NCBI GenBank assembly: GCA_008704415.1
Contig: VXIS01000014.1
Location: 1-64,000, forward strand
Direction: 5' to 3'
Length of the DNA stretch: 64,000 nucleotides
Origin: Sphaerosporella brunnea
Taxonomy: Eukaryota > Ascomycota > Pezizomycetes > Pezizales > Pyronemataceae
Made by a program: the position numbers and the translations under genes. Below the pieces are notes generated by a model. The model was not told the DNA's origin and ran no database searches. It saw only the letters and a list, made by a program, of their open reading frames with translations. Within the stretch, counting starts at the first letter, position 1. Each line of letters opens with the position of its first letter. Positions 49,390 through 59,594 of the stretch are shown here, piece after piece.

Positions 49390-51436
49390 ACGAGAATAGG
49401 ATCAGCGTCAAGGTGCGGAAACGTCCCGCTGGACAAACGTGGGTTCGAGCTCTGCCAAGCGTGGCAGGAAGACGTCGTTACGATAGGCACGGCCGTCTTT
49501 CGGAATGTCTAGGGACAGTCCAAAGTCAGACTGTCCCGCGGGGTCGCGGCATCATGCCCGCGCCTCGCGCCCAAAATTTGAGATTAGAACGTAGAATTTG
49601 AGGTTTGAAAATCATCATCTCCATTGTCGCCCGTCGCGCCGCTCCCCCCCCCCCCCACCATTACCAACAGCTCCGTCGCGACGATGCTTTATAGAAACCA
49701 GCGGGTCTCTGCCCACCTCCCCCACTACGCCGCTGGTCTCTGCTGCAGTGTCAGTTTGACCACCGCTGTTTTCGGGTGGCGCACCGGGGGGGCGAGTTTG
49801 CGCAGTGGCTGGTTTTTTCGCAGCCGTCATTCCACGCTTCTTCACAGCATCGTGAAGTCTCTTCTGACGAGGCTTTCTCTCTGTCTAAGTGGGAGAAGGA
49901 AGAGTGCGTGGTGTGCTAGTTCTCACCCGGGCCCGGCGCGGGAAATGTGCTTGCTGCTTCCCCGATTGCATCATGTAGGCGCTCAGCATCCTCTTCGGAG
50001 AGGGATTGGTGGTGTAGGGCGCCTTGATACAGAGCGCGTGACACCATGAGCTCTCCCTGGTGAGTGAAGGGCGTTTTCTGGTCAATATCGTTCGGGGCAT
50101 GGTAAAGAGGCTTTGACGGGGACACTCTGTGCAGCAGAAGGTTCGGACAAGCTTCATCCTTCATCCAGTTTCGGTTGAGCCTAACTGCGCCGGAGCGGAC
50201 GGATTTTGGTGCGTCGAAATAGCGGGCTGCGCTGAGATTGGCGATTGGCGATTGGCGAACCACGGGGGAGAGGTCGTGGTGTTGTTGGTGTTTTTGTTGC
50301 TGTATCGATCGCGATGAACAGCACTGAACACGACCCACAAACAACGCGCGGTAAGAAACCGTCTCTGAATCATTTGAACCCTTAAATTCTACGTTTCCAA
50401 TCTCAAATTTTGGGGCGCGGGGCGCGTGCATTATGCCCGCATCTTGAGCCGCAAGCCCGCGGGACAGTCCGACTTTGGACTGTCCCTAGACATTCCGGCC
50501 ATCTTTATAAATGCCTTTCTTTGGATCTGCCCACTTGTAGCCCCGCCGGTTCATCCACTCCGTGGCTGTCCGGTCCGCAAGTTCCGCTTCCGAGCCATCC
50601 TCATTTGTGATGCCTTCGCTCCGCCAATATTCTGTAATGGCGTTGGCCAAGCCAGGACCGGTAGCCAGTTTACCTTCACCGGTCATGTACTCCTCGAACG
50701 CCATAAGAGTTCCTTCATCTTCCAGCATACATATCGTTTTGGCGTGAAGGCCTTGGTAGCTCTTGGGAATCTCTCTAACGTAAACGTCAATTTATATATC
50801 CAGTGGGGCTTAGAGCATTGTAACGTACCTTTTGGTAATCCATGAGATTTCATGGCTGGCAATTCTCTTTGCAACGTACCCCTTCTTGAGTGACCGCTTC
50901 GCAACTGCACGGGAGAGTTCTGAGCGGGTTTTTGTACAGCGGCCGTTGAGACCAGTATTCGCCAGCTGAGCACAGATCAAGGCCTGCACCTGGAGATGCC
51001 AGGTTAAGTCAGCACCGGTGGGGCGCTTTCGGGCGGAAAGAAGCAGCATTTTCATGTCTGCAAGGCCTAAAGATGCGTTAACTAGTTATTATTATTATTT
51101 TTTAATATTTTCAAAAAAATACGCACCCGCCTTAAGAATTTCGATTCTCTTCAAACCTGATATTCGCGGCCAACTCGGTGGCTTCTTTTGGCGTCCAGCG
51201 CCGCCTGGTTTGTAAAGTCCAGTTTGGGCGGTTTGTTCTGGAAGTGGCCCCGGTTCCGAATCTGCATCACTGACTTGAAGCGAGTCGATGTAGCCCTGTA
51301 GGGAGCTATTTTCGGCCTCTCCTCCACCTTCTGCTTCAGATTCATCTGGCTCTTCTTCATCGGCTAGAAAACTGGCTTCTTGCTCTTGGTCTTGACTTTC
51401 CCGGGTTCTGCTGGGGGGCAGCGGTGGCTGCTCCAA
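49390..51436 (-). pseudogene. DDE-type transposase gene, split by a nested element
   Basis: Exons 51436-51127, 51066-50829 and 50774-50499 (introns of 60 and 54 nt) are in frame. The protein has an acidic N-terminus, WPRISGLKRIEILKAG, then SLKKGYVAKRIASHEISWIT, EIPKSYQGLHAKTICMLEDE, an HTH-like part and RTATEWMNRRGYKW..KKGIYKDG. The reading stops at the insertion at 50,498 and resumes beyond the element at 49,500 with KDGRAYRNDVFLPRLAELEP TFVQ, ending in stops near 49,415. The KKGxYxDG(HER) motif followed by YRN..FLP is typical, from memory, of a widespread fungal DDE transposase group; the catalytic Asp/Glu part is missing. So this is a dead transposase gene truncated at its C-terminus. Confidence 0.7.
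49501..50498. mobile_element. hAT-like ~1-kb element inserted in the transposase gene
   Basis: Inverted ends of about 110 bp: CGGAATGTCTAGGGACAGTC at the left and GACTGTCCCTAGACATTCCG at the right. The direct repeats flanking it are CCGTCTTT (49,493-49,500) and CCATCTTT (50,499-50,506), an 8-bp target duplication with one C/T-type difference. Eight bases is the hAT signature. The interior has a minus-strand frame (50,431-49,916) with LSEEDAERLHDAIGEA but no transposase, so the element is non-autonomous and may have captured host sequence. Confidence 0.75.
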
Positions 51437-51973
51437 ATCCTCCGGATCCTGTCTGGCAGGCGCAACCCGGCATCCTCCTGAACCTCGCCATCAGCACGAA
51501 TCAGCCAAAGAACAGAGGTTACTGACGCTTTCTGGGTCTAATGTTTTCCAGGTGCATATATCTCTTACTATGTCGGCCCATTGCTGGATTTGGAGGCGGC
51601 AAGTGTGCGATCCGGGTTGCTGGTGATTGACTCTGCATGCTCAAACAGTGCGGATGGCAGCTAGAAAGTGGTGACGCAAGAATTACCCTTACACAGGCAG
51701 CATAAGCATCATAATGTCAAACATGGCTTTGGCCGCTTGGTCCGAGCATTTCACGATGGAGTTAAGCGAGATCGCGCTTTTTGAAACACGTTCCAAAAAT
51801 TATTGTGATAGCCTTTTAGACCGCATCAAACATCAGGATACCGCATCTGCTTTCGTTCTTTGTGGTGGTCGCTTTCCCAGCTGAGCCGACGCTCACCACC
51901 GGGGGCCGGCCGAACTATCGGTTACAAGCCGCCTGCACCATATGATCATGGTATGAAACGCTTGTATCAACAT
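51437..51973. other. Spacer, nothing recognised
   Basis: Upstream flank of the transposase gene; no frames of interest. Confidence 0.4.
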
Positions 51974-52240
51974 CAGTGTTGTCAGTAGCCAGCCGGCCGG
52001 CCCGCGGGGCTGTTAGGCTTTTGTAAAAGCCCAGCCCGGGGCTTTTTGGAAGCGGTAACCGCCCGGTTGTTACCTACCAATTTCTCCGGGATGGGTCGTG
52101 CGGGCCACATCCATTGGCCATCACGAGGCGGCGCGTCGCACACATCTGCCTCACTGTCAGTCGCTCGCGTGTGTACTCGTACAGCTCGCTACTAAGTTCG
52201 AAACCAACTCGAGGCTGGCTTCGGCTTTTTGGGGCTGGCT
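51974..52240. mobile_element. Related CAGTG..AGCCAGCCGG element, right end truncated
   Basis: The left end CAGTGTTGTCAGTAGCCAGC matches the element at 34,929. The sequence is rich in AGCC/GGCT motifs and ends ..GGGGCTGGCTATTG, where the GGATGACTTCC element begins, so its terminal bases are lost or interrupted. Confidence 0.4.
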
Positions 52241-52623
52241 ATTGGATGACTTCCCGTAAGGTCTGGAAGGCTTTCTAAACCGGTTTACAGGGGTGTTTCA
52301 ATGGGTTTAAACAGTTTAGAAGTAGGCCTTCCAGACTGCTCGTCTGGAAAGGGGTGTTCCAGACGATTGAAACTTCTAAATGTTTAGAAAACTCGCTGCG
52401 ATTGGTTGGAAAGTACGGGACCCTGCTTTGGCGCCAAGAAATTAAAAAAGTGGGTGTGGTGACGTGGGTTGCTGACTGTACTCGTACATACACTCTTTTC
52501 TGCCGCGTCTACTAGTAGAAGTCTGGAGTTACGGGAAGGGGTTTCGACCCAAACCAAAGCTTTATCTTATCGTCTGGATCCGGTTTGAAAACCCCTTCCA
52601 GACCTTACGGGAAGTCATCCAAT
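52241..52623. mobile_element. 383-bp MITE with ~30-bp inverted ends
   Basis: The end ATTGGATGACTTCCCGTAAG (continuing GTCTGGAAGG) is repeated inverted at 52,592-52,623. Inside are further TCTGGAA/TTCCAGA palindromes. No coding capacity. The target duplication is not clear. Confidence 0.75.
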
Positions 52624-53010
52624 CTAATTTTGGTGTGTAAAGCTCACCCCTCGTCAGTGTAAACTCCCAACATCACGGCCCTGATATATGTAGATACTTT
52701 GATCTTTTCGGCGAACAAGCCCACCGTTTGAGACGCGACTCAGCGAAACACCAATCGCTGTGCTCAACTTCTATTTTTGGGCAATAGTATTCAGCCATAT
52801 TATGCAAGCTGGGCCAGCTGAAAAGATGTTGGCTGGCGCTGCAGATGACGCCACGAAGCAAGTTGCCGTCAACTCCTCCCAGGCCAGACACCGGCAGACG
52901 AAGGGACTTATTCGTGCCAAGGTGGTGTTACCACCCTGACACGAGTACTTATACCCAGCCATCTCGGCCAGGCGATAAAAGGAGGGCCAGCGAAAGAAAG
53001 CAGCAGCAAC
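52624..53010. other. 5' flank of the P450 gene
   Basis: No gene. CGATAAAAGGAGG at 52,973-52,985 lies ~30 nt before the P450 start and may be the TATA-like element. Confidence 0.4.
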
Positions 53011-54755
53011 ATGGTCATTTCCACGGTATCCTCGCTGCCGTCACAGCTATCACTCGCATCAGCCGTTCTCGGCGTAACCTCGCATTGGGCGTATTTCATA
53101 CATGGCGACCGGAACACGCAGAGCTTTGTATTCTTTATTGTGCTGATCGTTGGGCCGGCAGCGTTGGCGGCGGCGCTGCATGGCGTTGCCGGAGTCGCCC
53201 TGATGCAGGCGCTCGCTGTCGCTGCGGTGAGTACTGGGTCTTACCTCGCCGGGCTGTTTGCGAGTATTGTGGTTTATAGGCTTTGGCTCCATCCAGGTAT
53301 CGTATCTCCCCGGCGTTCGTGGGCGGGAGAGTAAGAAAGAGACTGAGAGAGTATCGATAGCTGCACACTTCCCTGGCCCCTTCCCCGCTCGCGTCACACA
53401 GCTCTTCTACCCCTACGCCTACATGCGCTGCAACGGCCAGTACTACCGTCTGCAGAAAGCGTGGTTCGACACCTACGGTGACGTCGTGCGCACGGGGCCT
53501 AATGAGGTTATCGTCGCCGACCCCAGCGTCCTCCCGCACCTTGCCAAAGCGGCCAAGGGGGCGTGGTACAGCATTGGCCAAAGCAATCCGTCGGTGCATT
53601 CGGTGCGGGATGTGCGCACGCACAGCATCCGGCGGCGAGTGTGGGATAGGGCGTTTACGCCCGCGGCGATAGCCGGGTGTGTAGCCACCGTGCAGCGGTA
53701 CCGGGAGCGGTTGCTGCAGGCTTTGGCCTCGGGGGAGCGGGGGGAGACGAATATCACCGCGTGCGTCAGCCACTTTGCGTTCGACACTATGGGGCGGCTG
53801 ACGTATGGCCGGGATTTTGGGATGCTGGAGAAGCAGGGGCGGGACGGGAGTGATTATTTCCTCCGGATGACCCACGCCAGTATGAGGGTGGTCGGCCTCC
53901 TCGGCCATGTGCCGTGGCTGCTGGTTCTGCTGGAACGTCTCGGTGCCGCCGGGAAAGATCATATGCGCTTCTTGAAGTGGTGCGATGAGATGACGGAGGA
54001 GCGGAGGCGGCGCGGGATGGTGGGCGGCGTGAGGGATCTGTTCCAGGTGCTGCTCGAGGCTGAGGACGGGAATAAACACCCGCACCATGTGCCGTTGAGG
54101 GGGGACTCAAGGACTGCCATTGTGGCTGGAAGGTAGCCCCCCACCGCAGATCCAGTTGGAGGATATGGCTGACAGGACGGATAGCGATACCACTGCTTCA
54201 ACCCTGATCACACTGTTCACATACCTTGCCGACTCTCCGGAGGCGTTGAAAGAGCTGCAACAAGACCTCGATTCCATCCCCGAGGACTCAACCGACTCCC
54301 GCCTCCTCAACGCCTGCATCGATGAAGCGCTGCGCCTCAACCCTCCCGTCCCCAGCGGCGTATCGCGGACCTCGCCGCCCGAGGGCATCGCGCTCGACAA
54401 TGGCACCTTCATCCCGGGCGGCATCGACGTCCTCTTCCCGCTCTGGGCCTCCTCGCATGATCCGCGCTGGTTCGATTCGCCCGACGAGTTCCGGCCCCAC
54501 AGGTGGCTCGATTCTTCGCCCGAGGAGCTCGCCAAGATGAAGGCCGTGTTCCATCCGTTCTGGCTCGGCAGGTATGGATGCGCGGGGAAACCGCTGGCCA
54601 TGGTGCAGCTGCGCGATGTGGCGGCCGCTGTGGTCAGGAGGTTTGAGTTCTCGCTTGTGGGCTCCGTTGAGGAGGCTTTTGATAGGTGCGTGGATACGTT
54701 TACGGTTGAGATGGGCGAGGTGAGGTGTGTCTTTAAGGGGAGAGAGAGAGCGTAG
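53011..54755 (+). CDS. Cytochrome P450 monooxygenase
   Basis: Exons 53011-53296, 53361-54132 and 54185-54755 (introns of 64 and 52 nt) join to 542 residues. Three hydrophobic stretches at the N-terminus (about 10-95) anchor it in the ER. The P450 landmarks are all present: the proline hinge PGPFPARVTQLFYPY, the I-helix TAIVAGSDTTAS, whose Ser codon is split by the second intron, the ExxR of DEALRLNPP, FRPHRW, and the haem loop FHPFWLGRYGCAGKPLA with the ligand Cys. The second position after Gly in the haem loop is Tyr rather than the usual Arg (FxxGxRxCxG), a small departure. Fungal P450s of this layout act on secondary metabolites or xenobiotics; the substrate cannot be read. No biosynthetic cluster is visible next to it. 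Confidence 0.92.
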
Positions 54756-55057
54756 TTTTGGGGTTATTTTTTTGCCTAGTTGTACATGCAATCCTATGTA
54801 TGCACAACGTACATGGGAAGCCACAAGCGGCATACGCCAACCCGTTGGCACCAAAGTGCCTGCTGTCAGCCCTGCAAGTTCAGACTGCGTGTGTGTAATC
54901 AAGTCTATTGTCCGCATGCAACCTATGTAGATTATGGCAGACCCCACTCATCCCCGTCCAAATCCTGACCGCTGTCTTATTGCTATCATCTCATGCGTCA
55001 ACTGCGGCCACCCGCTCCCCCCCCGCCCCTCGGCCTGGAGCATACTGGTTCGGTGGG
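54756..55057. other. Spacer, nothing recognised
   Basis: 3' flank of the P450 gene; no gene or repeat seen. Confidence 0.4.
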
Positions 55058-55146
55058 GATGACGCCGGGATTTGAACCCATTGCATTATCCCCTGGACCG
55101 TAATCTGGTCCATATGGACCAGAAGCCCGCTACGGTCCAGGGGATA
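55058..55146 (-). repeat. 60-bp hairpin beside a tRNA-like 3' end
   Basis: At 55,087-55,146 TATCCCCTGGACCGTA pairs with TACGGTCCAGGGGATA around a central palindrome (CTGGTCCATATGGACCAG). Next to it, read on the minus strand, GGGTTCAAATCCCGGCGTCA resembles a tRNA T-arm and acceptor (B-box). No D-arm or convincing A-box accompanies it, so this may be a tRNA-derived repeat, not a working tRNA. Confidence 0.35.
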
Positions 55147-55175
55147 GTTTTGTCGCAGCAGCAATATACCAGAGG

Positions 55176-55670
55176 TCATCCCCGCCGTCCCTCCGCAGGA
55201 ATAAACCCAACCACCCCGCCGCCGCTCCCAGCCCCAATAATCGGCGTCCCCGCCGCAGTGACACGCACAGTAACTGTGCGCCGATACCCGGTCGCCGGAA
55301 TCTCCAGGTCTCCCAGCCGCGCCACAGTCACAGTCACAGTTTCTCGCTCGGTCACGGTTTCTGGCCGTGGCGTGGCTGTCACCGTCACTGTTTCCCGGGC
55401 GGTCGTTGTGGTTGTGGCGGTACACGTCGTTGGTATGAAAACAGTCGTGGCTGCCGGACAGCTTGTCGACGACCTGATGGTGCTGCAGCTGCTACTGCTT
55501 CTTCTTCGCCTCGACGTTGGCGTAGGCCGGTACGTCGTAATCGTCGAGATCGGCCGCAGATGCAACGTCAGCGTGGTCGTTGTCGTCGTTGCTGCTGCTG
55601 CTGCTGTGATCGGCGAGCAGACGCAAACGCAAACACCGCTGAACCAGAGCAAGAGTGTCGAGCGCATCTT
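55176..55670 (-). CDS. Thr/Ser-rich putative secreted or cell-wall protein
   Basis: From the ATG near 55,670 the frame starts MRSTLLLWFSGVCVCVCSPI, a plausible signal peptide, followed by poly-Thr and Ser/Thr/Arg-rich low complexity (TVTVTATPRPETVTERETVT). The stop overlaps the hairpin flank at 55,176. Upstream codons to 55,865 are also open. No GPI site or domain is seen. The reverse strand is open too because of the codon composition, so this is tentative. Confidence 0.4.
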   Translation of the reverse strand, partial: KMRSTLLLWFSGVCVCVCSPITAAAAATTTTTTLTLHLRPISTITTYRPTPTSRRRRSSSSCSTIRSSTSCPAATTVFIPTTCTATTTTTARETVTVTATPRPETVTERETVTVTVARLGDLEIPATGYRRTVTVRVTAAGTPIIGAGSGGGVVGFIPAEGRRG

Positions 55671-56101
55671 CAATCTTTGAAAGAAATAGAAATGGGCGGG
55701 CGCGGGTTTTATGAGGAGGGACCGGAGGTTTGAAACCTGGCGCTTAACTAGAGAAACTACGTGGGTCCATCTTGGTTGGGTTTTGGGTGCTGAGAAGCGC
55801 TTGTTGAAACGGTTGCATGGGTTCTCACTCGGATCTGGATTGGATTGGTCGTCGTGAGCAGTCACTACCTTTTACCCGGCTAAGACACGTTGAAATCGAC
55901 GACCACAGCAGGGTAACTAACATAGAGATTTGTGGCGAAAAAACATAGCCGCCTCAGACTACTCTCTATGAAAACACATTGGAAGAATCCATGAGGCCAT
56001 GGCTCTTCTTTTGCCCTTAATACGAGACCTATCGTTGAAGTAATGGCGGATTTGCTTTTGGCGGAACGGAGTATTGCATCAGTTGCTGTTTCATTAACAA
56101 G
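55671..56101. other. Spacer
   Basis: No supported gene. Confidence 0.4.
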
Positions 56102-56497
56102 GTGTTTAAGGCTTCCTGCACCATGTCTAGTGTAACGGAGAACTATTGGGCTGGTGGTGGGAGCGTCGCTCGACATGTTGGTGTTGCTTACTTCACCGGC
56201 ACTTCTTATGCCACCACCACCACCCATATATCGTCTGCCTCAGTGATAGATCTGAACCGATATATCCACTTACAGAGGGTTTCCTATAATAGTATGAATG
56301 GTTTCTGGGGCGTTGCCGTCGCTGTAAACGACCGGAATTTAGGTTTCTACCATTCGGGGCTCACAGAAATTCGACTGGATCCTACTGCGGCAGCTACATG
56401 CCTACCACACGCTACTGTCAGTTCAAGATGGGCAAAGCACACATTAATATGCCTTGTCCTGTCGAAGCCGACAAATCCTATTCTATTCTGTTGGTGA
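56102..56497 (+). CDS. Hypothetical protein
   Basis: An open frame of 131 codons (MFKASCTMSSVTENYWAGGG...) with balanced composition, including GTSYATTTTHISSASVIDLN and YNSMNGFWGVAVAVNDRNLG. It recalls extracellular beta-rich lectin-like proteins (a GFWGV..VNDRNLG-like pattern), but I cannot name a family. It may be one exon of a longer gene or a remnant. Confidence 0.35.
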   Translation: MFKASCTMSSVTENYWAGGGSVARHVGVAYFTGTSYATTTTHISSASVIDLNRYIHLQRVSYNSMNGFWGVAVAVNDRNLGFYHSGLTEIRLDPTAAATCLPHATVSSRWAKHTLICLVLSKPTNPILFCW

Positions 56498-56521
56498 TGC
56501 CTAACAGGTACTAGACGGCAT

Positions 56522-56722
56522 TTATCCCATCAGCTTGCCACGGCCAGAGATTCTGCTGCTGCTGCTGCCGCCGGCAGCGGGGAGGCCGCATTGCAGATCA
56601 CGATCGATGAAGACACGCCGTCGACCAGCTGACCACGCCGCGGGAAGGATGTCTACCCCAGCTGCGAGAAAGGAATAAAGAATAACAATAACAGAGATTG
56701 ACTGGGGTTGGAGGGCGGACAC
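56522..56722 (-). CDS. Small putative secreted peptide
   Basis: A 66-residue frame, MSALQPQSISVIVILYSFLA.., with a hydrophobic start resembling a signal peptide, then an Arg/Ser/Gly-rich tail containing a single Cys. GCTATAAATACTGG on the minus strand (about 56,731-56,744) lies just upstream as a TATA-like box. No family recognised. Confidence 0.35.
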   Translation of the reverse strand: MSALQPQSISVIVILYSFLAAGVDILPAAWSAGRRRVFIDRDLQCGLPAAGGSSSSRISGRGKLMG

Positions 56723-56744
56723 AAAGATTCCAGTATTTATAGCC

Positions 56745-57844
56745 GTCCATCATTTTTCTTGTTCACGAAACCCCCCCGTCGCAATCCCCCCCCCCCCCAG
56801 CGCCTCAGGATGGGGATGTTTGCGATCCCAGCAGCAGCGTGATGCGTCAACTGCCTGAGTGGCCGACCGTGACCGTCAGCATCTAGTAGTCCGTGCGCTT
56901 CATATCTCTCCAGGCCATAGGCCGACCGCCTGCGCGTGCGTACCTACGCACACGCCCACGCGCCGGGGAGGATGGATCTGGGTTCTGCTTACAACTCTGA
57001 CTCCGAACTCGGGCATCTACTCTCAGCGCTTCCGGCGTAGAATGGGTTGGAAGCCTTACCTTCTGGGGGCTCTTTATCGAGGCTGGCATTGCGACATCGA
57101 GTCCACGATGTTCAGCATTGCCACCAGGATGCTACTGTAGCGAGCGGTGAGGATGGGATGGTGCAAAAGTTGAAAATGGCATTTCTTTTTTCTGATCGTG
57201 CGGTGTACACACAAATAGAGCGGAAATTGCGCTTCCGGTGACATATTTTTTTCATAGAAACACCCGAGAAACAACCTCGGGACTGGCTTTTTGGTCAGCC
57301 CGGCTACACAGCCGTCTGACCGAGTGCAACACAGTGAAGCTCGCCATAGACGCGGGTCGCCACTCTGGGTGCCGTGGAGAGTATTGCTGAGGGCCGAACG
57401 TGCCTCAAAGGAGGCGTGCGGGTGCCCTGATCGCTAGGATCTCATTGAGGCGGATGCTCAGGTTTGCGGGTTGTGGGACTCAAGCCTGCAGGCCGGGTTG
57501 TATGTTTAGCTCTGTGAAATGGGATCTGCTTTGATTTCTCGGTAGTAGACTGGCAGCCAGCCCGCACCGCCCAACCGCAGGCGGCCCGGCTAGCTAGCTG
57601 TCCGGAACACTGCCTACGACCCCCTATTCCGCACGGGGGGCGTCGGTCATTCGGGCTTTGATGGCTCATTGTCAGTTCACGCGTCGTGCCGTTGTCCTTG
57701 TACATAGGACAAATTATGCGGGGCGGTGGTTAAGGAAATGGCACACAATTCTTCAAGGACAGCTCATTCATGGCGTAACTGGTGTCGTTCCATTCTGTGG
57801 CCTTGCCTGTCCTGTCCCGCCTTTTGACTGCTATATAACTACAC
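56745..57844. other. Spacer with repeat remnants
   Basis: C runs at 56,767-56,798. Scattered AGCCCGGC/GGCCCGGCTAG motifs at 57,280-57,310 and 57,550-57,600 recall the CAGTG-ended elements. No gene I can support. Confidence 0.4.
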
Positions 57845-58135
57845 CTAAGCCCACGCCATAATTTGTATTAATGCCTTCTCAATCTCAGCTGTTCGATAGC
57901 CAACCTTCTTGAACGGCATGTAGATCGCAACCTGCCATAAAGTCACCCTCTCAGAAATAGTTTTATGGATTGGATAGTAAAGCGGCTGGCCTTGAGAGTC
58001 TATATAGTGGCAAAAAAAATAAATAAAAAAAAAAAAAAATCTCACACGTAACGCAACTGCCAATTTAGCTTCGCGGCACCATGAGTTCATCGTACTCACT
58101 GCGGTGCCTCCCATCAAGCGGGCGCAACATTGCAA
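57845..58135 (-). other. Possible exon, unknown
   Basis: The end of this minus-strand frame (YIDSQGQPLYYPIHKTISER VTLWQVAIYMPFKKVGYRTA, stop at 57,845) looks coding. An A-rich tract before it (58,013-58,040) looks like an intron or simple repeat. No partner exon identified. Confidence 0.25.
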
Positions 58136-58164
58136 GTGTACGGCTCCACTCGAGCTTGGGCGGG

Positions 58165-58645
58165 TTCTAGGCCGGCGACAGCCATTGCCTGAGTTGCGCT
58201 ACGACGATAAGGACCTCAGCGTAAGCATGCCAGGCGCGATGATAATCCATCGCTGCCGGAAGCCATTCATCTTGCGGGTCCAGTGCGACCTCGGGGTCCA
58301 GCCGAAAGAGCGCATTCCACACCATGAATCGGAAGCATGTGCCTGAAGGCCTCGTCCCTGATGCTGGCCAACTGGTTGGATGCTACCCGATTGTGGATCG
58401 CCGATCTGTAGGTCTTCCAGACCCGGAACGTGGTGGTGCAGGCGTCCAACAACGGCAGCAGATTGCACCGGAAAGCTCTTCCCATTGCGGAGACCCCCCC
58501 CCCCCTCGAGTAGCGTGACAAGCAGCTCTACGTGGAGGTCGACAGGCAGGTCCTCAAGCGTCAAGGTGGTCTTGAAGGGGGTGTTGTGGGCCATTGTAGC
58601 GTCGTTTTTGTTGTGGCAGAGTGGCAGCGGTTGTGGCTTTTCCAC
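58165..58645 (-). pseudogene. F-box-like gene with frame breaks
   Basis: From about 58,594 the minus strand reads MAHNTPFKTTLTLEDLPVDL HVELLVTLLE, an F-box-like start. After the poly-C tract at 58,494-58,504 the frame shifts to SAMGRAFRCNLLPLLDACTT TFRVWKTYRSAIHNRV, and then to a third frame, RLDPEVALDPQDEWLPAAMD YHRAWHAYAEVLIVVAQLRQ WL, ending at about 58,167. Either the homopolymer length is miscalled or the gene is decayed; the second shift has no homopolymer. Similar closing residues occur in the next locus. Confidence 0.45.
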
Positions 58646-59212
58646 TCATGCAGTTCAATCGGGATGCGTCAGGTTGAATCAGGTCGCTACCATAGCTCAG
58701 ATACCCGCTGGCTTCACTGAGGCCATGTTGGACTACGGCAGTGGGTAACTGGGAGGCCGACAGCGAGATAGGACCCGAGAGAGAGTCAGATAAGGTGGTG
58801 TCGGTGGAGGCTGATAAGGCTCGGGAGTAACTGTTTGTTTAAAACCAAATGTCATGCCAATAGCGTTACCTGAACTGCACCGCCCGCAAGTAATAAATCC
58901 TTCGTCACCTAATCACAAAAAACGAATCCATAGGAGAGTGAACTCATAAAAACAAAACATCTTCACCACGCATCGTCATCACTAGCTATCCCGCAACTGG
59001 GCGCATGTGAGATGTTGATACGTATATTTTTTTGCTGCCCGCCAGCATCAACTCACACACCACTAGTTCTTCCAAGCAAGGAAACAAGACCTGGCCTTAG
59101 TCCGAGGCTCCAGATCCGCCAGGTTCTGGTGCACCTTCTGTTTCAAATGCCATGCTTTTTGGTCTCACACCTCGCGTGAAGCCCCGCATGAGCTAATTCT
59201 CAATCCGCCTGT
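58646..59212. other. Spacer, nothing recognised
   Basis: No gene, RNA or clear repeat seen. Confidence 0.4.
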
Positions 59213-59594
59213 CTCCGCAGCATCACGATCCGGTGGTATTCATCAGCACCGGCTGCGGCAGCAGCAACCAACCACTTCTCGTCCCAGAACTCGTCAAACC
59301 GTCCCACGAGATGAACAAACGCGTCGTGGTAGATTCCCTTGGACCGGGTCCCGGATCCGGATATATTCGAGCGGACAGTTTGGGATCATCTCTAATATTC
59401 CCGACTTCTCGTAGAAGCAGTAATTCGACCCCCCCCCCCCCCCCCGGAGAGATGCTCGATAAGCAACAGTATTGATCTGCCAATCTGACCCGTCGCTTTA
59501 TCGCACCCAAATTGTCCCTAGATAGATTCGACGTCTTGTTATACAAGGCCTCAAAGAGCGCGGTATATATGCGGCTTGGATTTTTTCCTCGCAT
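59213..59594 (-). pseudogene. Fragment related to the F-box-like locus
   Basis: The minus-strand frame reads IYTALFEALYNKTSNLSRDN LGAIKRRVRLADQYCCLSS, crosses a C run at 59,430-59,446 and continues LLLREVGNIRDDPKLSARIY. In a shifted frame the end reads KGIYHDAFVHLVGRFDEFWD EKWLVAAAAGADEYHRIVML RRQAD. The (DE)W..AA..YHR.. ending parallels the gene at 58,165-58,645, suggesting two decayed relatives in tandem. Upstream beginning not found. Confidence 0.4.

Noticed and set aside
55176..55680. A + strand gene rich in Val/Thr opposite the Thr-rich frame
   Set aside because: It is the antisense shadow of repetitive codons; the minus-strand frame has the signal peptide.
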